From: Luteolibacter luteus
Lineage (GTDB): Bacteria; Verrucomicrobiota; Verrucomicrobiia; Verrucomicrobiales; Akkermansiaceae
Direction: 5' to 3'
Assembly: GCF_012913485.1 (NCBI RefSeq)
Contig: NZ_CP051774.1
Span: 5,952,001-6,016,000 of the forward strand
DNA: 64,000 nt
Positions 52,133-60,041 of this stretch are shown piece by piece. The notes beneath the pieces are model-generated. The model did no database searches, had not been told where the DNA came from, and saw nothing but the letters and a program-made list of their open reading frames with translations. Positions within the stretch are counted from its first letter, which is position 1. Each line of letters starts with the position of its first letter. The translations under genes were made by a program, and so were the position numbers.

Positions 52133-53266
52133 ATGAAAACTTCATCAGCATGCATCCTCCAATCCGTCGCTCCGTTGATTCTCGCCGGGGTGTTTCCTGT
52201 TCTCGCCGCAGATGGTCCTGAGCCCGCCGTGGGCGAAGCGCCGCTGAAAGGCGGCGAAGTGGCAGACGGCCCGACCACGCCGGAACCAGCGACCACCGCC
52301 AAGCCTGATGCTCAAATGCAGACAGTCCTCGACAAGCTGGCCGGCCTCGGGGGCAAGCCGATTACCGAACTTTCCCCGGAGGATGCCCGCAAGCAGCCGA
52401 GTCCGGCCGATGCGGTGAAGGAGGTGATGAGCGATCAGGGGAAAAAGGGGCCCGAGAAAGTCGCGAAGGTCGATGACATCAAGATCAAGCTCGGCACCGG
52501 CGACGTCGATGCCCGCGTTTACAAGCCTGAGGGAGACGGGCCGTTTCCCGTGATCCTTTACATCCACGGGGGAGGCTGGGTCATCGCGGATCTGGATACC
52601 TACGATGCCACGCCCCGGGCCTTGGCAAATGCCGTGAATGCCGTGGTGATTTCCACGGACTATCGCCACGCTCCCGAGCACAAGTTTCCTTCCGCTCATC
52701 AGGATTGCTTCGGCGCCTATGCCTGGACCCTGCAGAATGCGGGTAAATGGGGTGGGGATACCAAGCGGGTGGCACTTGTGGGTGAGAGCGCGGGCGGTAA
52801 TATGGCCGCGGCGGTCTCGATCATGGCTCAGGACAAGGAAATGCAGATGCCCCTGCACCAGGTATTGGTCTATCCGGTGGCGACCACTTCGATGGATAGT
52901 CCTTCCTACAAGGAACACGCCATGGCGAAGCCGCTGAACGCGGAAATGATGAAGTGGTTTTTCGATCAGACCTTGGCGAATCCCGTCGACCGCGAGAATC
53001 ACGAGATCAACTTGCTTGGAGCAAAGACGCTCGCAGGCCTGCCGACGACAACCATCATCACCGCGGACATCGATCCGCTCCGCTCAGACGGGGAAATGCT
53101 TGCCGCGAAGTTGAAGGCGGATGGCGTGAAAGTGGAACTCAAGAACTACCAAGGCGTGACCCATGAGTTTTTCGGCATGGGAGCCGTGGTCGATAAGGCG
53201 AAGGAGGCTGTGGACTTCGCTGCGGGAAGGCTGAATGAAGCCCTGAAGTCAGGCAGCGGGGAGTGA
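52133..53266 (+). CDS. Exported HSL-family alpha/beta hydrolase (esterase)
   Basis: 377 residues from the ATG at 52133 with a signal peptide (LILAGVFPVLAAD) and a long acidic linker (30-130). Alpha/beta hydrolase core: oxyanion-hole motif HGGGW (LYIHGGGWVIAD), nucleophile in GESAGG (LVGESAGGNM), acid in TADIDPLRSDG, and His in GVTHEFFGM. It fits bacterial hormone-sensitive-lipase-like (family IV) esterases that act on short acyl esters or xenobiotics. It ends in a shared terminator. Confidence 0.92.
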   Translation: MKTSSACILQSVAPLILAGVFPVLAADGPEPAVGEAPLKGGEVADGPTTPEPATTAKPDAQMQTVLDKLAGLGGKPITELSPEDARKQPSPADAVKEVMSDQGKKGPEKVAKVDDIKIKLGTGDVDARVYKPEGDGPFPVILYIHGGGWVIADLDTYDATPRALANAVNAVVISTDYRHAPEHKFPSAHQDCFGAYAWTLQNAGKWGGDTKRVALVGESAGGNMAAAVSIMAQDKEMQMPLHQVLVYPVATTSMDSPSYKEHAMAKPLNAEMMKWFFDQTLANPVDRENHEINLLGAKTLAGLPTTTIITADIDPLRSDGEMLAAKLKADGVKVELKNYQGVTHEFFGMGAVVDKAKEAVDFAAGRLNEALKSGSGE

Positions 53267-53297
53267 GGAAAAAAATGGAATGCTTATGAGAAAAAAC

Positions 53298-53331
53298 GAC
53301 GCCCGGGTGGAGAGACCCGGGCGCCTTTTTT
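53298..53331. terminator. Bidirectional terminator
   Basis: CGCCCGGGT / ACCCGGGCG (9 base pairs) with a 6-base loop, an A-run on one side (GAAAAAACGAC) and T-run on the other (CCTTTTTT). It sits between the esterase stop and the stop of the opposite FG-GAP gene and can serve both. Confidence 0.92.
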
Positions 53332-53360
53332 GCGTTACTGCAGGTTTCGGGGGAGACCCA

Positions 53361-56300
53361 TCAGGGATTGGGAAGAGCGGGGAGTTTCGGGGATTCGACG
53401 AATTGGGCGATCGTGATGGAGGCCGGAGCAACGCCGTCCTTCGGTGTGGCGGTAGCAGCCTTCCACGCGGTATCGATTGCCTTTTCCTTGGTCGTGCCCA
53501 GCAGCACCGCGAATTCGGTGCGGGTAACGATGCCGTTGTCATCGGCATCGATGGTTTCCGCTGCGGCAAGACGCTTGGCACGGGTTGCCTTGGCATTTGT
53601 GTAGGTGGGGAAGCTCGGAAGGGTTTTCGTCTTCACCCACGCTACCAGGTCGAGGCCACTGCCAGCCTTCGCGCGACTCCAAAAGGCATCAATGGTCTTC
53701 GCCGGAGTGGCGGGCGGCCACATTGCGATGATTTCTGTCCGGGTGATCTCGCCGTTGTCATTGGCATCAACCTCGCTGAAGACGCCGGCGCGGCTGATCC
53801 AGCGGCCCACGACCTTGGCGGTAGCTTTGGCAGTGCCGGCAGCGCTTAGCTCGGTGATGCTCACCTGGCCATTGGCATCCGTGTCTGCCTTGGCGAAGAG
53901 CTTCTCCTTTGCCTCCGCCGGAGGCGTGACATAGAGATTGCGCCACTCGGCCGGGGACAAGGATCCGTTGTCATCCTCGTCAAAGGCGGCGATCAATCGC
54001 GCTTCCGGGGAATTTACCAGTTCCCCGGTGATGCGGTAGATGCGCGCCGCACCGGTCTCTGCGGTGGTGAGTCCGTTGAAGGGATTCAGCACCCCTTCGT
54101 CGGAGGAGCCGATGATCGCAAGGTCGCCGCTCAGATCGAGAGCGCGGGCCCCGCTGACCGTGGCACCACCATCAAGGCGGCCTTGCAAGCTCCACACCGC
54201 ATGGTCACGGGCGAAGAGGAATGCTTCCCCGGCGGATTGCTGTGCCGGATTGATCTCATTGGCCCCCACCAGCGCCGCATAGCCATCGATCGACACTGCT
54301 TGGCCGAAGTCCTTCAGCGTGGCATCGTCAGGCGTCAGGCGGACCATGCGGGTCCACGCATCGCCGCTGCCGGCAAAGATGTGCGCGGCATTGCTTTCCG
54401 GAGCACCCACGATCGCGAGATTGCCACTCAGGGAGACAGAGGCTCCGAAGCGGAAATCGCCATCGCCATCGAGCCTGGTCTGCGGGGTCCAAGAGGTGCC
54501 GCTACCGCTATACACATAGGCGCATCCCGGGTGCAGTCCCGCCTCGGGCGCACCGATGAGAATCGTGGTGCCATCGACGTCCACCGAACTTCCAAAGTTT
54601 GCCAAAGCCCGGCGCGGGTTTTCCTCAAGCTTCGCCTGTTGGTACCACAGGCCTCCGCTGCGCTCGAAGACGAAGGCGCTGCCGTGACGGCTGCCACGGC
54701 CCGGAGATCCGATCACCGCGCGATCACCGTCGATGGCCATGCTAAAGGAGAAGTCGTCCTCAGGGACCCCCTCGTCGGGAAGGAGCAAGTCCTGCATGGT
54801 CCAATTGGTGCCATTGCGCACAAAGGCCCAGGCCTGTCCGCCGCTCCCGAGACCGGCGAGCTCATTGCCACGCAGGGCACCGGCCAAGAGGGTATCGCCA
54901 CTCAGGGCCACGGATTGCCCGAATGCGATGTCGTTGACGGTCAGCTTGGCCTGTCGGCTCCAATTGCCGCTTTCGCGGGTCAGGACATAGACGCTGCCGC
55001 GTTGGGAATAGACGGGGGTGTAGTCATCCGGAGCCCCGATTACCGCCGTGTCATCCTCGACCGCCACTGCCTTCCCGAAGTGTTCTCCTGCGGAGGAATC
55101 CCCGGGATCAATGTAGGACTGCCAGGTTCCGACACCGTTGGTCAGGGTATAGGCTTCAGCTTTGCCGGAGACGATGCCACTGGTGGTGATCGTGTTTGGC
55201 GTGCCGGCAATGATGTGGCCGCCATCAATCGCGAAGGTCTGTCCGAATGTGAGGCTTGCTTGAGGGACATGCGGGAACAGCTTGGGTCCCTCGGTCCACG
55301 TGTTGTTCTGGAAGCTGAAGACCGCCATGGCACCCGTATTAACCGCACCGCTGAGATCAGCACCCGGTTGGCCGATCACGATCGTATCGCCGTCCATCCG
55401 GACCAGTCTGCCAAAGCCCTCTCCGGGAATCACCGGTGATGGGGTTAGGGTCACGGGGCTTCCCCATATTCCGGAGAGATTCCGGGTGAAAACGTAGGCA
55501 GCGCCCGAAGCGACTCCGTTCACACGGTCGTCTTGGAAACCGAGAACGGCGCGGTTCCCTTGCAGCGCGATGGAGGGTGGGGCGGAAGGGTTGGCCGTTC
55601 CGGGATTCTCCAATACGGATGAGAAAGACCACGTGTTGCCGCTGCGGAAGTAAACAAAGGCACCGGAAGGGAGAAAGTATCGTTCGGTCGCGATCATCGC
55701 CGTGTTCCCCTCGAGGGCGAGGGCGTAGCCGAAACTGTAAATCTCGTCTCCGGTCGGTTGGATGCGCTGCTGCTGCAACCATGTGGTGCCGGTCCGGTTA
55801 AAGAAATAACAAGCGTGGGGCCGGGTGTCGACGCTGGCGAGGAAGGTTTCGCCGCTGAGGCTCAGCCGGCTTCCAAAGCGATGGTTGGCCATGGAGTCAT
55901 CCGGCTGCACCCGTGCTTCCTGTGACCATGCGCCCCCGGAGCGGGTAAAGACGAAGACCGCGCCCTGATTGTTGGTCCCGAATCCCGGGGCTGAGACCAC
56001 GACGGTATCGCCCTCGATGTCGACCTCGCTGCCGAACAGGGAGTTCGTGTTCGCGGCGAACGGGGCCAACACCGAGCCGAAGGTCCACGAGGTGCCATCG
56101 TAGTTGAAGATATAGGCGCTGCCGGTAGCGGAACCGGCGGCGGTGGCGTCAAGGCGGGCACCGATCACCGCGGTGTCGCCATCGATCGCGACGGAGCTTC
56201 CGAAATACTCATTCGGGTCTCCCGCACCCGTGACCAGCGGCAAGAGCTTTTGCTCGATGGTAGTGATCAACGGATCGATGGTGACGGGATAGCGGGCGCT

Positions 56301-57062
56301 GCGGTCGTCCACGTGGAAGCGGATGCCCTTTTCCGTGGGTTCCATGCGGGCAAGCAGCGGGCTGCCATCGGCGTCCCAGGCTTTCAGGGTGGAGTAGCGG
56401 AGCTGGGAATCTCCTCCTTCGGGGCCGAGTTCAAGAACGTCCGGATCAGCGGTACCACGGGCTTCGAGGCCGGAAAGGGCGACTTCAAGTTCGATCGTAT
56501 CCGCGCCCGAGGATGCCGGGCGCTGGGACAGGGTGAAGCCGTGCTCGATACCGGCGGCACCATTGTCGAACCATTCCACGACTCCATCTCCATGGTGGAA
56601 TTCTGCCCGCGTGCCGGAGGCTGTGAACTCGGAGGGAGCTCCCCCATCATCGTATTCGAAGCCGACCTTCATTTCGGCATCGCGACCGCGGGCGAAGGTC
56701 ACGCCTTCCTTGCCGTAGCGGGCGGTGAGGTCCTGGGAGGGTAGATAGGAGAAATGGGACAAGCCCTCGTTGTCGGGAAGGGCTGCTTCCTCTGGTGTCA
56801 GCGCGTTGATTTCGCGGCGGACATTTTCAAATGCAGCCCAGAGATCCTTTTGCTCGGCATCCGATAGCTCGGATGCCGGTCCTTCTCCTCTCGCGTCGCC
56901 CTGCGGGAGGCCGGCGAAGGTGGTCTTGGTTTGGGCTGTGGCGGTGGGTAGGGGCGCGCTTGCCTTGCGTGGTGAAAAATAAAGACAGGTGCCTGTGAAG
57001 ACAACGGTGGATAGCCCGGCCAATAGAATGGCACGACGGCGGTTTTCTGGGTTTTGAATCAT
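53361..57062 (-). CDS. Secreted FG-GAP beta-propeller protein with four EF-hands
   Basis: 1233 residues. An N-terminal membrane or signal helix (AILLAGLSTVVFTGTCLYF) is followed by a linker and a beta domain (~60-275). Residues ~280-1040 contain about a dozen FG-GAP-like repeats (FGSSVAIDGDTAVIGA, FGSEVDIEGDTVVVSAP, FGASVSLSGNLAIVGAPES), enough for one or two propellers. Then come four calcium-binding EF-hand loops: DEDDNGSLSPAE, DTDANGQVSITE, DANDNGEITRTE and DADDNGIVTRTE. It is an extracellular or cell-surface protein, probably calcium-dependent. Such a mixed layout is unusual and is discussed in the findings. Confidence 0.9.
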   Translation of the reverse strand: MIQNPENRRRAILLAGLSTVVFTGTCLYFSPRKASAPLPTATAQTKTTFAGLPQGDARGEGPASELSDAEQKDLWAAFENVRREINALTPEEAALPDNEGLSHFSYLPSQDLTARYGKEGVTFARGRDAEMKVGFEYDDGGAPSEFTASGTRAEFHHGDGVVEWFDNGAAGIEHGFTLSQRPASSGADTIELEVALSGLEARGTADPDVLELGPEGGDSQLRYSTLKAWDADGSPLLARMEPTEKGIRFHVDDRSARYPVTIDPLITTIEQKLLPLVTGAGDPNEYFGSSVAIDGDTAVIGARLDATAAGSATGSAYIFNYDGTSWTFGSVLAPFAANTNSLFGSEVDIEGDTVVVSAPGFGTNNQGAVFVFTRSGGAWSQEARVQPDDSMANHRFGSRLSLSGETFLASVDTRPHACYFFNRTGTTWLQQQRIQPTGDEIYSFGYALALEGNTAMIATERYFLPSGAFVYFRSGNTWSFSSVLENPGTANPSAPPSIALQGNRAVLGFQDDRVNGVASGAAYVFTRNLSGIWGSPVTLTPSPVIPGEGFGRLVRMDGDTIVIGQPGADLSGAVNTGAMAVFSFQNNTWTEGPKLFPHVPQASLTFGQTFAIDGGHIIAGTPNTITTSGIVSGKAEAYTLTNGVGTWQSYIDPGDSSAGEHFGKAVAVEDDTAVIGAPDDYTPVYSQRGSVYVLTRESGNWSRQAKLTVNDIAFGQSVALSGDTLLAGALRGNELAGLGSGGQAWAFVRNGTNWTMQDLLLPDEGVPEDDFSFSMAIDGDRAVIGSPGRGSRHGSAFVFERSGGLWYQQAKLEENPRRALANFGSSVDVDGTTILIGAPEAGLHPGCAYVYSGSGTSWTPQTRLDGDGDFRFGASVSLSGNLAIVGAPESNAAHIFAGSGDAWTRMVRLTPDDATLKDFGQAVSIDGYAALVGANEINPAQQSAGEAFLFARDHAVWSLQGRLDGGATVSGARALDLSGDLAIIGSSDEGVLNPFNGLTTAETGAARIYRITGELVNSPEARLIAAFDEDDNGSLSPAEWRNLYVTPPAEAKEKLFAKADTDANGQVSITELSAAGTAKATAKVVGRWISRAGVFSEVDANDNGEITRTEIIAMWPPATPAKTIDAFWSRAKAGSGLDLVAWVKTKTLPSFPTYTNAKATRAKRLAAAETIDADDNGIVTRTEFAVLLGTTKEKAIDTAWKAATATPKDGVAPASITIAQFVESPKLPALPNP

Positions 57063-57371
57063 GGGTATTTTGGAGGAGATATATCTAAAAAAGGGATAAT
57101 GGGGATTTGTGTCAATGAAGGGACTGGGAAGATTTGATGAAGACAGGCCATTAAGTTCCCCGAGGTATGTACGTCTTTACCTGATAAGCCTGATAAAAAG
57201 ATAAAAATTAACAGGTGCCGTCCCGGAGGCTCGCTTGCGGCTCTGATGGACTGGCCGGTGCAGGGCGTTCATGGGAAAGTGATACGCTGGTCGGGAGCTT
57301 GGATCTACTGTCAGGGAGAACGAGAAATCCTGTGGTCCTGCGAAGCTTCCGCTTTTGTTGAGCCGAAGGGG
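57063..57371. other. Intergenic region, AT-rich near the divergent start
   Basis: 309 bases. The first 150 bases upstream of the FG-GAP start are AT-rich and hold a perfect TTGACA on the minus strand (57110-57115), but no matching -10 at standard spacing. The rest is the 3' side of the 206-residue gene and shows nothing notable. Confidence 0.4.
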
Positions 57372-57992
57372 TTATTTCTTCTCGTCATGCCCCTCCGGAC
57401 CCGGGTGAAACGATGGCTTGGCGCTGGCGATGATCGCGTCGATGGCCTCCTGATGCTCACTGGCCCTTCCTTCGGGGAAGGTGAAGCTCAGTTGTTGGTA
57501 GAGCCAACCGTCCTGTTGATGATAGGCACGCGAGTTCAGGAAATAGACCGCGACCCCATCCGGTTTTCGATGGATAAAACGTTCGTAACCGTGGATGCGG
57601 GATTCATCCGCCCCCTTCGGCACGATCTTCGCCCGGAAGTAGCTGCCGGCTGTTTGATGCAGGGCCTTGGTCGCGATAAGCTTTTCGATCGACTCCGCTT
57701 GCTCCCGATAATTCTCCCAAGTGACTCCCGGCGCGGTGAGCATGAGGTCAAAATTGCTGATGTAGCCGTAAGCGAAGATTTCCACCTGTAGCTTCGAATC
57801 CGGATCATCGAGCCTCGCCCACCATTTTTGACCCTCGCCTCCGAAGCTGGAGGGATGGGGAACGAAGCGTTCGGGTACCTCGATGTGGGGCCAGGCGAGC
57901 CAGTTCTCGCTGGGAAACAGCTTGGTCTTGTCCCCCGCCACGCATGGGGAAGAAAGCGCGGCGAAAGCGAACAGGAGGAGGGGAAGTTTCAT
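57372..57992 (-). CDS. Secreted protein of unknown function
   Basis: 206 residues with a signal peptide (LLFAFAALSSPCVAGD). The mature part is mixed alpha/beta with ENWLAWPHIEVPERFVPHPS near the start and GWLYQQLSFTFPEGR near the end, ending in a Lys-rich tail. I do not recognise a family. It stands between the FG-GAP gene and the divergent fusion gene, without overlap. Confidence 0.75.
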   Translation of the reverse strand: MKLPLLLFAFAALSSPCVAGDKTKLFPSENWLAWPHIEVPERFVPHPSSFGGEGQKWWARLDDPDSKLQVEIFAYGYISNFDLMLTAPGVTWENYREQAESIEKLIATKALHQTAGSYFRAKIVPKGADESRIHGYERFIHRKPDGVAVYFLNSRAYHQQDGWLYQQLSFTFPEGRASEHQEAIDAIIASAKPSFHPGPEGHDEKK

Positions 57993-58133
57993 TTTCTACC
58001 ACTGCGCATTGTAGGTAATTTTGCTTACTTCCAAAGTGAAGAATCGGTGAATCCGCCCGGAAGGCCTACCGTGATCGCGGCGGGGGGATTTTTCGGCTTT
58101 TCCCGCGCGGGATTTCAGTCTCACCGTCCCGCC

Positions 58134-59936
58134 GTGCCCGCTGTCACGAATATCGCTGCCTATCGCTTCGCCCGCCTCGACGGGCTCAAAGCCCTGCGCG
58201 AACGCCTGATCGAGTTCTGCAAGGACCGCGGCCTGAAGGGGACGATCTTGCTCGCGCCGGAGGGCATCAATCTCTTCGTGGCCGGTGATACGGTGGGCGT
58301 GGAGGAACTGCTCTGGGAGCTGCGCGCCCTGCCGGGGCTGGAGGAACTGATGCCAAAGTATAGCGAGAGCGATGAACAGCCGTTCTCGCGCATGCTCGTG
58401 CGCTTGAAGAAAGAGATCATCGCCTTTGGGGTCGATGGCATCGATCCCGCGACCTATACCTCGCCGCGCCTGGAGGCGAAGCAGCTGAAGCAGTGGCTTG
58501 ATGAAGGAAAGCCGGTGATCCTTTATGATACGCGGAATGATTACGAGGTGAAGCTCGGCACCTTCCGCAATGCCATCCCCGCGGGCATCGATCACTTCCG
58601 TCACTTCCCCGAGGCCGTGGCGAAGTTGCCGCCAGAAATGAAGGATGCCCCGGTGGTGACCTTTTGCACCGGCGGGATCCGCTGTGAAAAGGCTGCACCC
58701 TTCATGGAGCAGGCCGGCTTCCGCGAGGTCTATCAACTCGAAGGCGGCATCCTGAAGTATTTCGAGGAAGTTGGTGGTGATCACTACGATGGCGAGTGCT
58801 TCGTCTTCGACCAGCGGGTGGGTGTGGACCCCGCGCTGCGGGAGACCGGTTCCGCAGTGTGCTTCGCTTGCCAGGCACCGCTCACCGCGGAAGAGCAGGA
58901 GGACACTCGCTACATGGCGGACATTTCCTGCCCGCATTGCTACCGCAGCGATGCGGACAAGATGGAGGAACGCATCGCCGCGCGGCATGAAGCTCTCAAG
59001 CGCGTGACCTCTCCCTTGCCCGGCAGCGTGCCCCATGAAAATCGCAGGCCCATCCGTATTCCCGGTGACCTTGCGGGAAGGCCGATCCTCGAGGTGCTGG
59101 AGACGCTCTTCGTCCACGTCCCGCGCGAACAATGGCTGGGGCACCTCGCCGCCGGTCACGTGCTGGACCCTCGCGGTGCCGCGGCATCTCCGGAGCAGCC
59201 CACACGCGAAGGGGAGGAATGGCAGCGCATTGTCCCCGGAATGATCGAGCCCGCGGTGAATGCCGATGTGCAGGTCCTGCATGAGGACGAGGCGATCATC
59301 GTGCTGAATAAGCCGGCACCGCTGCCGATGCACGCCTGCGGCCGCTACAATCGGAACACGCTTACCCATTTCCTGCATGAGGCATGGCATCCGGAGAAGC
59401 CGCGTCCGGCACACCGGCTGGATGCGAATACGACCGGCCTCGTCGTCTGCGCCCGCACCCGGCACTTCGCGAAGCTGCTGCAGCCGCAGTTCTCACGCGG
59501 CGAGGTGAAGAAGGTGTATCTGGCCAAAGTCATCGGCCATCCGGAAAAGGATGCCTTCACCATCGATGCCGCGATTGCCGATGAGGCAACCAGCCTCGGT
59601 GCGCGCGAGCTCGATGAAAGCGGGCTTTCCGCAAAGACGGATTTCAAGGTCTTGCGCCGTGATGTGGATGGCACCGCCTTGCTGGAAGTGCAGCCTCTAA
59701 CGGGCCGGACGAACCAGATCCGGATTCACCTCTGGCACGCCGGTTTCCCGATTGTGGGAGATCCAGTCTATTTGCCTGAAGGAAAGCGCGGGGAACGACA
59801 GACCCTCGGCTTCGGTGATCCCGCCATGTGCCTGCATGCCTGGAAGCTCGAATTCCGCCACCCCTCAAGCGGCCAGCGCGTGGCCTTTGAAGTAGGCGTC
59901 GCTTGGGAAGAAGGGGAGGGATCAGCGGCTGTCTGA
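58134..59936 (+). CDS. TrhO-RluA fusion: rhodanese-type tRNA uridine hydroxylase with pseudouridine synthase
   Basis: 600 residues from a GTG at 58134. Residues 1-290 are TrhO/YceA: an acylphosphatase-like N-terminus (NIAAYRFARLDGLKALRERL, GTILLAPEGINLFVAG), the rhodanese domain with catalytic C178 (TFCTGGIRCEKA), and a zinc-ribbon-like set (C243-x2-C246, C266-x2-C269). Residues 300-375 look like an S4-like RNA-binding unit. Residues ~375-600 are an RluA-family pseudouridine synthase with the HRLDANTTGL motif (catalytic D430) and TGRTNQIRIHLWHAGFPIVG. TrhO makes 5-hydroxyuridine at tRNA position 34; RluA enzymes isomerise uridine in tRNA or 23S rRNA. Both halves look intact. The target of the second half is unknown. 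Confidence 0.9.
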   Translation: MPAVTNIAAYRFARLDGLKALRERLIEFCKDRGLKGTILLAPEGINLFVAGDTVGVEELLWELRALPGLEELMPKYSESDEQPFSRMLVRLKKEIIAFGVDGIDPATYTSPRLEAKQLKQWLDEGKPVILYDTRNDYEVKLGTFRNAIPAGIDHFRHFPEAVAKLPPEMKDAPVVTFCTGGIRCEKAAPFMEQAGFREVYQLEGGILKYFEEVGGDHYDGECFVFDQRVGVDPALRETGSAVCFACQAPLTAEEQEDTRYMADISCPHCYRSDADKMEERIAARHEALKRVTSPLPGSVPHENRRPIRIPGDLAGRPILEVLETLFVHVPREQWLGHLAAGHVLDPRGAAASPEQPTREGEEWQRIVPGMIEPAVNADVQVLHEDEAIIVLNKPAPLPMHACGRYNRNTLTHFLHEAWHPEKPRPAHRLDANTTGLVVCARTRHFAKLLQPQFSRGEVKKVYLAKVIGHPEKDAFTIDAAIADEATSLGARELDESGLSAKTDFKVLRRDVDGTALLEVQPLTGRTNQIRIHLWHAGFPIVGDPVYLPEGKRGERQTLGFGDPAMCLHAWKLEFRHPSSGQRVAFEVGVAWEEGEGSAAV

Positions 59937-59970
59937 TTGGGGCAGGCTTGCTTGGAAATGCGGTGCGGAG

Positions 59971-59990
59971 TGGCGTTTTTCAAAGCGCCA
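59971..59990. terminator. Convergent terminator-like hairpin
   Basis: TGGCGTTT / AAAGCGCCA, eight base pairs including one G-T, four-base loop. It lies 35 bases after the TrhO-RluA stop and 50 bases from the stop of the opposing glycoside-hydrolase-like gene. No strong T-tract. Confidence 0.4.
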
Positions 59991-60041
59991 TGACGCGCGG
60001 GCGTTCCTCTTCCACCACGAGGATTTCCCGTCGCGCAGGCC

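Noticed and set aside
57828-58133. Upstream in-frame extension of the TrhO-RluA fusion
   Set aside because: The first ~100 codons are antisense to the 206-residue secreted protein and have no TrhO similarity; the GTG at 58134 fits the family start.
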